A stretch of 64,000 nucleotides of DNA from JBJXHN01 sp046233135 (GTDB lineage Bacteria > Pseudomonadota > Alphaproteobacteria > Rhodospirillales > Rhodospirillaceae), in the NCBI GenBank assembly GCA_046233135.1, contig JBJXHN010000001.1, positions 558,001 to 622,000 on the forward strand, written 5' to 3'. The position numbers were made by a program, and so were the translations under genes. Shown here piece after piece: positions 16,055 through 24,516 of this stretch. How positions within the stretch are numbered: the stretch's first letter is position 1; each line of letters starts with the position of its first letter. The notes beneath the pieces are model-generated. The model searched no databases, had not been told where the DNA came from, and was given only the letters and a program-made list of their open reading frames with translations.

Positions 16055-17338
16055 TTACAGGTAGTGGGCCTTCAACGGTGCGAAGCCATTGAAACCGACC
16101 GAGGCGTAGGAGGTGGTATAGGCCCCCGTCGCCAGCAGGCGCAGACGGTCCCCGGACCGCAGGGACAGCGGCAGGCGGTAGCCGGCCTTGTCGTAGAGGA
16201 TATCCACGCTGTCGCAGGTCGGGCCGGCCAGGATCACCGGCGCGGTTTCTTCGCCGTCCTTGTCGGTGACGATGGGATAGCGAATGGCTTCCCCTTCGGT
16301 TTCCGCAAGGCCGGAGAAACGGCCCACATCCAGATAGACCCAGCGGCGGTCGTCCCCGGCGAGGCCCTTGCGAGACACCAGGACCACTTCGGTTTCCAGA
16401 ATGCCGGCGTTGCCCCCCATGTAGCGGCCCGGCTCGATGATCACACGTGGCCAGCTGTCGCCGAAGTGGCGGGTGATCGCCGCGCCGAGCGCGCGGCCCC
16501 AGTCGAAGACCGAGTAGATGGCCTTGCCATAGGGGGTCGGCAGACCGCCACCCAGGTTCACCAGAGTCAGCTTCAGACCGTCTTCATCGGCCAGACGGCG
16601 GAAGATGCGCGCAGCCACGGTCAGGGCCACATCCCACTGACCCAGGTCACACTGCTGAGACCCGACGTGGAAAGACACACCCTGCGGGTCGAGGCCCCTG
16701 GTCGCGGCCATGCGCAGCAGATCGCCGGCCATCTGTTCGGAGCAGCCGAACTTGCGCGACAGCGGCCATTCGGCACCGACGTTGTCGACGAACAGGCGGC
16801 AGAAGACCTGGGAACCGGGCGCATGCTCGGCGATCTTTTCCAGCTCTTCTTCGGCGTCGAAGGCGAACAGGCGCACACCGCGATCATAGGCGGCGGCGAT
16901 GTCCGAAGACTTCTTGATGGTATTGCCAAAGGACAGGCGGTCGGCGGACACACCCAGACCCAGGCACAGATCAATCTCCGGCAGGCTGGCGCAGTCGAAG
17001 TTCGACCCCAGGCCGGCAATGCGCGACACCAGCGGCGCGGCCGGGTTGGCCTTGACCGCATAATACACATCCGCCTGCGGCAGCGCCGTGGCGAGAGTCC
17101 GATAATTGTGCTCGACCACATCCAGGTCGATCACCAGGCACGGGGATTCCGGGCGGTCTGCCAGGAACGCGGCCTGCTTTTCCGTCAATCCGGGGCCAAC
17201 CCAGCGGGGTTCGCTGGGGACCAGGCTGAGCGCCGGGCCATGGCTGGAAATCTGGTGGCTGAGCGGCTGGGCCTCGTCCCATCGTCGGGAGAGGGGGCGG
17301 GCGGAGTCAACCTCCGCGCGGAAAGCATGGTTGTGCAT
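16055..17338 (-). CDS. Ornithine/lysine decarboxylase, fold-III PLP type
   Basis: A 427-residue enzyme making putrescine (or cadaverine). The PLP lysine is in VYYAVKANP. The FHVGSQ motif, the Gly loop VNLGGGLPTPYG and the phosphate-binding segment IIEPGRYMGG are present. The active-site Cys from the partner subunit is in GPTCDSVDILY. An extension of about 50 residues precedes the barrel. Its start is well supported by GGAGGT nine bases upstream. It follows speD in the same direction after a 195-base leader, with speE divergent beyond, which gives a full spermidine pathway. Specificity for ornithine or lysine cannot be settled by eye. Confidence 0.9.
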   Translation of the reverse strand: MHNHAFRAEVDSARPLSRRWDEAQPLSHQISSHGPALSLVPSEPRWVGPGLTEKQAAFLADRPESPCLVIDLDVVEHNYRTLATALPQADVYYAVKANPAAPLVSRIAGLGSNFDCASLPEIDLCLGLGVSADRLSFGNTIKKSSDIAAAYDRGVRLFAFDAEEELEKIAEHAPGSQVFCRLFVDNVGAEWPLSRKFGCSEQMAGDLLRMAATRGLDPQGVSFHVGSQQCDLGQWDVALTVAARIFRRLADEDGLKLTLVNLGGGLPTPYGKAIYSVFDWGRALGAAITRHFGDSWPRVIIEPGRYMGGNAGILETEVVLVSRKGLAGDDRRWVYLDVGRFSGLAETEGEAIRYPIVTDKDGEETAPVILAGPTCDSVDILYDKAGYRLPLSLRSGDRLRLLATGAYTTSYASVGFNGFAPLKAHYL

Positions 17339-17533
17339 CTACGGGCACCTCCAACAATCCCGGGGGAGCACCCTGGCTCACCCCCCGGTCGCAAGAAGTC
17401 ACCGGCGGACAGGCACCGGTTTTTTTGGCAGACAGATACGCTGATCCCATCCCGACACGCGCAACGGCGGACACGCAGGTGCGAAAAGTCTCCGTCCCCG
17501 ACCGTTCGGCGGGACGGGATGGGGTTCAGAGGA
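17339..17533 (-). promoter_or_regulatory. Structured leader between speD and the decarboxylase
   Basis: This gene-free stretch contains inverted repeats such as CGTCCCGCCGAACGGTCGGGGACGG just after the speD stop, likely a terminator or attenuator. Nearer the start codon there are further GC-rich complementary blocks (CCGGTGCC/CCGCCGG and CCGGGGGG/CCCCCGGG) and then the GGAGGT ribosome site. Ornithine decarboxylase leaders in alphaproteobacteria can hold the speF RNA motif. I cannot confirm that here without a covariance search. Confidence 0.45.
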
Positions 17534-18034
17534 TCAGACGATGCCGCGTTTGTGCTCGTTCACGCTGGCGTGGCCGGCGGCAAAAGCCTCCCGGAACACG
17601 GAAACGGCTTTCGACGGCACGGCATCCCCACACATGAAGATGTCCAAAGCCGCGTAGTCCCGTTCCGGCCAGGTGTGGATACTGATGTGGCTTTCCGCCA
17701 GCACAGCAACCCCGGACACCCCGCCATTGGGCGTGAAATGATGCAAATGGATGTGGAGAAGGGTGGCTCCAGCCACATCGACCGCCTTGCGCATGGCGCG
17801 CTCGATCAGGTCGATATCATCCAGCCCTTTGGCATTCCAAAGGTCTAAGATGATGTGCCTTCCCGCGAAGCACAGACCATTCTCTGTGATGAAATGGTCC
17901 AGATTTTCGTCACTAGAGGTCTGGCCACCTTCGACGGCCTTAAGAGTGACGGACGGAACGGATCTTACCTCTGCTCGGGCTTCGCGGGCCTCCGCTTCAG
18001 TATTCACCGCCAATTGGGGGGAAGAATGACGCAT
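17534..18034 (-). CDS. speD: S-adenosylmethionine decarboxylase proenzyme
   Basis: A 166-residue pyruvoyl enzyme that supplies the aminopropyl donor for spermidine. The self-cleavage site is in VLAESHISIHTWPE, where Ser becomes the pyruvoyl group. The upstream core HIILDLWNAKGLDD and downstream DIFMCGD are typical of bacterial SpeD. The N-terminal 40 residues are an extension beyond the roughly 120-residue catalytic unit. ATG 18034 is preceded by GAGGGAGA. The gene is divergent from speE and upstream of ornithine decarboxylase. Confidence 0.93.
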   Translation of the reverse strand: MRHSSPQLAVNTEAEAREARAEVRSVPSVTLKAVEGGQTSSDENLDHFITENGLCFAGRHIILDLWNAKGLDDIDLIERAMRKAVDVAGATLLHIHLHHFTPNGGVSGVAVLAESHISIHTWPERDYAALDIFMCGDAVPSKAVSVFREAFAAGHASVNEHKRGIV

Positions 18035-18068
18035 GATTTCGTCTCCCTCTAACCAGCGTTGAACCCGA

Positions 18069-18095
18069 AGGGCGTTGTTTTTCTAGAACAACCCT
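18069..18095 (-). promoter_or_regulatory. Hairpin in the speD leader
   Basis: Within the 353-base gap between speD and speE, AGGGCGTTGTT and AACAACCCT can pair around a TCTAG-containing loop about 35 bases upstream of the speD start. A mid-gap stretch (18180-18260) is AT-richer and may hold the divergent promoters. A regulatory role in polyamine control is inference; no gene is seen in the gap. Confidence 0.4.
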
Positions 18096-18387
18096 CACTT
18101 AGTATGTCTAACCGAAGAGCAACGCCTTCCCTCACCGGGAAGTGCGTGGGCGCGGACAATGAGGCCCACGGCTTCGTGATGCAAGTGAAATTTATCCCCT
18201 TCTTCGAGACCCCCATATTTTCGCCAAGCGGCCGTTGCACAAGGGGCACAGTTGGGTTTTTCTATGGCACGTCAATGGAACAGCCCACCGGTCCGACGGG
18301 CCGGATCCCCTTTCTTTCACCGGAGCGTCAGGGCTTGCCCGGCGCCCTTCCCGGCCCTTCCTACAGCTATAAAGGACGACCGCCCCC

Positions 18388-19271
<884 letters not shown>

Positions 19272-19275
<4 letters not shown>

Positions 19276-20129
19276 GCGGCGGCGGATACCGTTCCATCGA
19301 CCGCCTGCTGTCGGTGATGGCGCAATTGCGCGATCCCGACGGCGGCTGCCCCTGGGACCTGGAACAGACCTTTGCCACCATCGTGCCCCATACCATCGAG
19401 GAAGCCTACGAGGTGGCCGACGCCGTGGAACGGGGCGCCATGGACGAGTTCCGCGGCGAACTGGGTGACCTGCTGCTGCAGGTGGTCTTCCATGCCCAGA
19501 TGGCCAGCGAGGAAGGCCTGTTCACCTTTGACACAGTGGTCGAGGGCATCACCGAAAAGCTGATTGTCCGTCACCCCCACGTCTTCGGCGACATGTCCGT
19601 GGCCGACGCCGATGCCCAGACGGCGGTGTGGGAAACCCAGAAGGCCGAGGAGCGGGCCGCCAAGGCCCGGGCCGAGGGACGGCAGCCCAGCGTGCTGGAC
19701 GACCTGACGGCCAACCTGCCGGCCATGACCCGCGCGGTCAAGCTGGGCAACCGGGTGGCCCGCGTCGGCTTCGACTGGCCTGATGTGGACGCCGTCCTGA
19801 ACAAGGTCGACGAGGAAATCGGCGAGTTGCAGGAAGAACGGCAACTGGACGGCGGGGGCGACCCGGCCCGGGTGGCCGAGGAAATGGGCGATTTGCTGTT
19901 CGTGGTGGCCCAGTTGGCGCGTAAACTGAAGGTGGATCCGGAAACCGCACTGCGTCATGCCAACGCCAAGTTCGAACGGCGCTTCCGCCATGTGGAAACG
20001 CGCCTTGCCGAACAGGGGCAGGCCCCGCAAGATGTCACTTTGGACGATATGGAAGCGCTATGGCAGGAGGCGAAACGCATCGAACGGGGCCAGCAGGAAC
20101 GGCCGGACGGTTCCTCGGAAACAGCCTGA
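19272..20129 (+). CDS. mazG: Nucleoside triphosphate pyrophosphohydrolase MazG
   Basis: A 285-residue all-helical house-cleaning enzyme that hydrolyses non-canonical or excess NTPs. Two MazG repeats are visible. The first has GGCPWDLEQTFATIVPHTIEEAYEVADA and ELGDLLLQVVFHA; the second has EEIGELQEERQ and EEMGDLLFVVAQLAR. The E-x2-E and E-x2-D metal-binding pairs are intact in both. The GTG start overlaps the speE stop. Confidence 0.93.
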
Positions 20130-20758
20130 GCAGACCGCACCGTCCCATCCGCTTGCGGCTCTCGCTGCTGGCCGCTGGCCTGCTGGCCCTGGCGGTGTCC
20201 GCCTGCTGGCTGCCCGACCGTTTTCTGTCCGAAGTGCGGGTCGGGAGGGACGGCAGTTATGCGGTCACCTACAAGGGGGACATGGTCTGGGTTCCCATGA
20301 TCAAGGACCTGCGGGCCGGAACCCTGACCGATGACCAGATCCTTGAGAAAATGGAGGTCCTGCAGCGGGATCTCAGCCGGGACAGCGCCTTCAAGACCAT
20401 CGAGGTGATCCAGCCCGGGCGCTTCAGGGTCTACTACGAGACCAGTGGCCGCCTGAGCGATAAGGACGAGTTCACTTTCCTGCGCCGCAACAACGCCATC
20501 GTGACGATCCAGACAGACGGCTCCAAGATGGTGGTGCGCGGCGCCGCCATGACACCCACGCAAAAATCCCAGATCCGGGACTCGGGGCTGAGCTTCAGCG
20601 GGAAATTCCGCGTTGTTTCCGATGCCCTGCCCGTTCGCGGTAATCCCCAAAAGAGAGGATCCCGAGGGTACAAAAACTTTCGGGTGTACGACTGGACGGT
20701 TGACGGAATGGACTCCGCCCTGCCCTACATAGAATTTGATCGAAGCCGCCAGCCCTAG
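20060..20758 (+). CDS. Putative lipoprotein of unknown function
   Basis: The mature part begins at a lipobox (LLALAVSAC) at about residue 49, preceded by a basic/hydrophobic signal (RPIRLRLSLLAAGL). The frame from ATG 20060 overlaps mazG by 70 bases; a start nearer 20150 would give a more usual signal length, so the start is unsure. The body has a repeating beta pattern (VGRDGSYAVTYKGDMVWVPMI, YDWTVDGMDSALPYIEFD). No known family is recognised. Its TAG stop is formed by the CTAG end of repeat copy 2. Confidence 0.7.
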   Translation: MAGGETHRTGPAGTAGRFLGNSLSRPHRPIRLRLSLLAAGLLALAVSACWLPDRFLSEVRVGRDGSYAVTYKGDMVWVPMIKDLRAGTLTDDQILEKMEVLQRDLSRDSAFKTIEVIQPGRFRVYYETSGRLSDKDEFTFLRRNNAIVTIQTDGSKMVVRGAAMTPTQKSQIRDSGLSFSGKFRVVSDALPVRGNPQKRGSRGYKNFRVYDWTVDGMDSALPYIEFDRSRQP

Positions 20759-20835
20759 TGCATCGACCCAAACGGAGGCGTCAGCCGAAGTCTGGAAAGT
20801 TGATGCATAAACAAAGGACTAGTGCACTGACCGCA
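20755..20835 (-). repeat. CTAG-ended repeat, copy 2 (truncated)
   Basis: CTAGTGCATCGACCCAAACG through to CTAGTGCACTGACC matches the minus strand of copy 1 for about 80 bases, then similarity ends, so the outer hairpin half is lost. The remaining 175 bases up to the next gene are AT-rich with no gene seen. Confidence 0.8.
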
Positions 20836-21009
20836 GGTCATGGAGCTTACGGGGATGCTGGCGCCGCATCACTCGTTTCACCAGCATGCCCATGACTCTA
20901 CGGTCCCACAGAATGCAGGGAATTGAGGCGAACGAGCCACATTAAACTTAATTAACTTCCAATATCATGATTTATCCTTAAAATCCCCATTCTGAAGCTG
21001 GGGAGAAAG

Positions 21010-23481
21010 ATGCTAATTTTTTTTCATATTCCGAAAACAGCTGGCACATCTATCGCCAGTACACTAACCGCAAGCGGAACGGCATACTTCCGCATCAGGG
21101 AGGAAGGCGCCAATGAGCTAACTTCCTTTTTAAGGGAGAATCCGGATGGTTTGATTTCCGGGCATTTTGATGCCCGTATTATTGGGACGCCATTGTCTTT
21201 GCTGGAGACGATTCCGACAATTGTTGAAAACCAGGATATGAAGGTTTTCACGTTTGTTCGCGACCCGGCAAAACAAGCAATTTCTTATTACTACCATGAA
21301 CTTGAGCGTGGAAACACCAAGCTTAGCATAGAGGACTTCTGCTACAATCGGCATAATTGCAGTTATCGTTATGTCTTCAAGACCCACGATCCTGCCGATG
21401 TTCTGAAGAATTTCATGTTTATCGGCGACACAGATCGCGTCGACGAATGGATGGGAGCACTCGGGCGGCACGACAACTTGAGCATATCAAGTGTCCCCAG
21501 GAAAAACGTCGGACGGTCTGTCGGGAAGAGCCGCAAGGACAGCGGGTTGGATCCGGCCTATCTGCGCAAGGTCTACGATTGGGAGTACGAGCTGTATGAC
21601 ATGGTGTGCCGTCAGTCCGTTCGCATCGGCGATCAACGGGATCCGGCACGGCAGTTCTCCATGTACAGGTCTGTTCAGGATGATACCTCGGGGCCGGTAG
21701 GTACGGAAAACGCCTCTCCGCTGGTCGTCGACAAACCGAATGTCATCAAGGAGTTCTGCCTTCGCGACCGGAACGGACGCACCAAGGATGTGTTCGAGCT
21801 TGATGAAGATATTGGCGTGGAACTGGCTTTCGACATCGGCGATCCCTACGACGATGTGGAGCCGGCGATCAAGGTCAGCGCGCGGGAGGATGGAACCCTG
21901 GCTTTCGTCGGTCTGTATCCGAAACGCGATGAGCGGCCAGCCTTTCTCCGGGGAGCCTATCGCTCGACCGTGTGGATTCCGCCGCACTTCCTGAACGCCC
22001 GGGATTATCTGGTCAGCGGCGTGCTGAGCAATCCCGTGCTGGCACGGTCAGGTGACGTGGCGCCTGATACACTCGTTATGCGCGTCATCGAAACTGCAGA
22101 AACCGAAAGCCCGGCCCGAGGGCGGTGGCAAACGGACATTCCCGGGCTTGTGCGACCGGACCTGCAATGGCAAACCAAACGGGAAGCCGCCAGCCCCACC
22201 GGTCACGAGAAAAGTATGGATCCCCTTATCAACCCGGCGTCCCGCAGACGGGTCGCGGTCCTGGTCACCCTGTTCCACGATGAAAAGGCAGGAGGTCACG
22301 TCAAGATCTGGGAAAAGTTCCTGCGGGTTGCTCCGGCATCCGACGGCGTCGACCTGACCGTCTTTTTCCTGGGGTCCAAAGACGAGATCATCCCCGTAAC
22401 AGATGTCTCGCGCATCCACACCCTGCCCCCCCGGATCAGCACCGGTCGCTTCCGCTTCATGGACAGCGGTGCCGGCCATACGGATCTGGCGGGTTTCCAT
22501 CCCGGCCTCGCCCGTCTGCTGGGAGGCTTCGATCTGGTGATATCGACCGATCACTTCTCCTTCGGCCGAACGGCCGCCAAGGTCTGCCGGGACCGCAATA
22601 TTCCCCGCTACCATTCCATTCACACCGATGTGGAAACCCTGACCCGCACCTATGCTCCGCAGATTCTGCGAAAGCTCGCCGGACGGCGCCTGGGGAATGT
22701 GCTGAGCTACCGCTTCGGTCTGGCGGAGAAACTGGCCCGCTCGGCGCGAGATGGCCTGCTGGAGGTCCTGAAGGGCTGTCGGGGCGTTTTCGTTTCCCGC
22801 CCGGCGGAACAGGCCCTGGTCCAAAGCACCTTCAGCGCCATGCCGTGCCATACCCTCCGCCGGGGCATCGAGCTGGATCTGTTCCACCCCGATGTCGGGG
22901 ACAGGGCCTGGCTGAACGAGCGCTTCGACTTGAAGGACGGCCAGTCCGTGGCCGTCTATGCCGGGCGGGTGGACGGCAGTAAAAATGTCATGATTGCCGC
23001 CCGGGCGGTTCACCACCTGATCAAAACCAAGGGCACGCCCGTCAAACTGGTCGTACTGGGGGCGGGTGCCGATATGAACGAGATCCGCGCTCTGCTGGGT
23101 GAGGATGACGTGCGCTTGCCCGGCGTCCTGCCTCAGCAGGACATGGCCCGCGTCCTTGCCTCGGCCGATGTCTTCCTGTTCCCCAGCGAATCCGAAACCT
23201 TCGGCAATGTGGTGGTGGAGGCCAAGGCCTGCGGTTTGCCCGTGCTGGTTTCCGGCCGTCAAAGGGGAACCGGTCGCTTCGTCAGCGCTCCGGGAAAGGA
23301 TGGCATTGCCTTGAAAACCCTGGATATTCAGGCTTGGTCAGACGCACTGGAAGACGCACTGACATGGGACCGGGAGGCCACCCGCACCCTGTGCCGCACA
23401 TGGGTGGAACAATCCATGACGAGCTGGGCGCAGGTCTATCGGGAAGACATCATCGCCCCCCTGGCTCCTAGTGCCGGCTAG
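21010..23481 (+). CDS. Sulfotransferase / Wzt-like / glycosyltransferase-4 fusion protein
   Basis: An 823-residue protein. Residues 1-200 are a sulfotransferase (5' loop FFHIPKTAGTSIAS, 3' motif VFTFVRDPAKQAISYYYHE). Residues about 240-370 are beta-rich (VIKEFCLRDRNGRTKDVFEL, then HFLNARDYLVSGVLSNP) and resemble the O-antigen-binding C-terminal domain of Wzt. Residues about 410-810 are a GT-B glycosyltransferase of family 4 (VAVYAGRVDGSKNV, then FPSESETFGNVVVEAKACGLPVLVSG with the E-x7-E pair). The likely role is building or capping a surface polysaccharide, with sulfation. The first 450 bases are much AT-richer than the rest, which hints at a recent join. Confidence 0.85.
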   Translation: MLIFFHIPKTAGTSIASTLTASGTAYFRIREEGANELTSFLRENPDGLISGHFDARIIGTPLSLLETIPTIVENQDMKVFTFVRDPAKQAISYYYHELERGNTKLSIEDFCYNRHNCSYRYVFKTHDPADVLKNFMFIGDTDRVDEWMGALGRHDNLSISSVPRKNVGRSVGKSRKDSGLDPAYLRKVYDWEYELYDMVCRQSVRIGDQRDPARQFSMYRSVQDDTSGPVGTENASPLVVDKPNVIKEFCLRDRNGRTKDVFELDEDIGVELAFDIGDPYDDVEPAIKVSAREDGTLAFVGLYPKRDERPAFLRGAYRSTVWIPPHFLNARDYLVSGVLSNPVLARSGDVAPDTLVMRVIETAETESPARGRWQTDIPGLVRPDLQWQTKREAASPTGHEKSMDPLINPASRRRVAVLVTLFHDEKAGGHVKIWEKFLRVAPASDGVDLTVFFLGSKDEIIPVTDVSRIHTLPPRISTGRFRFMDSGAGHTDLAGFHPGLARLLGGFDLVISTDHFSFGRTAAKVCRDRNIPRYHSIHTDVETLTRTYAPQILRKLAGRRLGNVLSYRFGLAEKLARSARDGLLEVLKGCRGVFVSRPAEQALVQSTFSAMPCHTLRRGIELDLFHPDVGDRAWLNERFDLKDGQSVAVYAGRVDGSKNVMIAARAVHHLIKTKGTPVKLVVLGAGADMNEIRALLGEDDVRLPGVLPQQDMARVLASADVFLFPSESETFGNVVVEAKACGLPVLVSGRQRGTGRFVSAPGKDGIALKTLDIQAWSDALEDALTWDREATRTLCRTWVEQSMTSWAQVYREDIIAPLAPSAG

Positions 23482-23487
23482 ACATTC

Positions 23488-24279
23488 TTACCGGAACGCC
23501 GTCAGCACGGCGGCCAGGCGCTCCCAGCTTTCGGCGTCGCTGGCCATCAGAGGCGTGCCCTCCCGCATGGTGGGAGCATAGGGGCGACCGTCCAGCAGGG
23601 CGGAATAGCCCCCCGCCTCGGCATGCATCATGATCCCGGCGGCGTGGTCCCAGGGCTTCAGGCGGGTGAACACCGCGAAATCGGCGCGCTGAGACACCAA
23701 CGCCAGATAGGCATGGGCCGCCGACCCCACGCGTCCCACCTTGGCCACCTTCGGGGCCAGCGTCGTCAGCAAGGGGCGCCCGCCGGCGCAGCCGGTCAGG
23801 CTGGCCATCGGCTTGTCGGGTCGCGCGGTGATGGTCAGGCGCGTGCCGTCCCGATAGCATCCCCCTCCCAGTTCCGCCACCGTGGTGCTGCGCTCGACGC
23901 AATGGTCGATCCAGCCGGCAACGGTCCGCCCTTTGTGCACCAGTGCAAGGATGCAGCCGAACACCGGATCTCCACGGGAGAAATTGGCTGTACCGTCCAC
24001 GGGATCGATGACCCAGACCGGGGACTCGCCGGACAACCGGTTCAGAACCGACGGATCCGCATGCACCGCTTCCTCTCCCACCACCACCGAACCGGGCAGG
24101 AGGTCGGCCAGGCGTGCGGTCAACTGGATCTCAGCCTGTATGTCGGCTTCGGTCACCAGATCGTCGGGGCCGGTTTTGGCGCGGATATCCTGTTCGGTCA
24201 GGTTTCTGAAACGCGGCAGAACTTCGGTGTCCACCACGTCCCGCAGGATGGCGGTAACGGCATCGAGATCAACGAGCAT
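23488..24279 (-). CDS. Inositol monophosphatase family phosphatase
   Basis: A 263-residue metal-dependent phosphatase. The motifs are VVGEEAVHAD (metal-binding Glu pair), WVIDPVDGTANFSRGDP (D-P-x-D-G-T) and KPWDHAAGIMMHAEAGG (W-D). The closest functions are inositol-1-phosphatase, CysQ-like 3'-phosphoadenosine phosphatase or histidinol phosphatase. Standing beside a sulfotransferase gene, a PAP phosphatase would make sense, but the motifs do not decide it. It is convergent with the fusion gene. Confidence 0.88.
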   Translation of the reverse strand: MLVDLDAVTAILRDVVDTEVLPRFRNLTEQDIRAKTGPDDLVTEADIQAEIQLTARLADLLPGSVVVGEEAVHADPSVLNRLSGESPVWVIDPVDGTANFSRGDPVFGCILALVHKGRTVAGWIDHCVERSTTVAELGGGCYRDGTRLTITARPDKPMASLTGCAGGRPLLTTLAPKVAKVGRVGSAAHAYLALVSQRADFAVFTRLKPWDHAAGIMMHAEAGGYSALLDGRPYAPTMREGTPLMASDAESWERLAAVLTAFR

Positions 24280-24403
24280 GGGCGGGGAAAGGTCTTTTCA
24301 ACGGAAGGGTTACAGAGAAGGCCCAAACGGCGGGCACCACCAATATAAGCGCTTCTGTCCGCCGGCGGGAGCGGTGTTCGGCAGCGGCGCACCGGAAATG
24401 CGC

Positions 24404-24513
24404 CTCGTGCTTCGCCCCAAACGAAGGCGTCAGCCGAAGTTTGGAAAGTTGATGCATAAAACAATGTCGTAGTGCACTGACCGCTGAATCGTCTGAACGT
24501 GTCAGCGCACGAG
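24404..24513 (-). repeat. CTAG-type repeat, copy 3 (diverged, full length)
   Basis: It spans CTCGTGCTTCGCCCC to GTCAGCGCACGAG. The core AAGTTGATGCATAAA is conserved, and the ends still pair, but as CTCG/CGAG rather than CTAG. The compensating changes at both ends keep the terminal inverted repeat. It lies just beyond the end of the kinase gene at 24517. Confidence 0.8.
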
Positions 24514-24516
24514 GTC

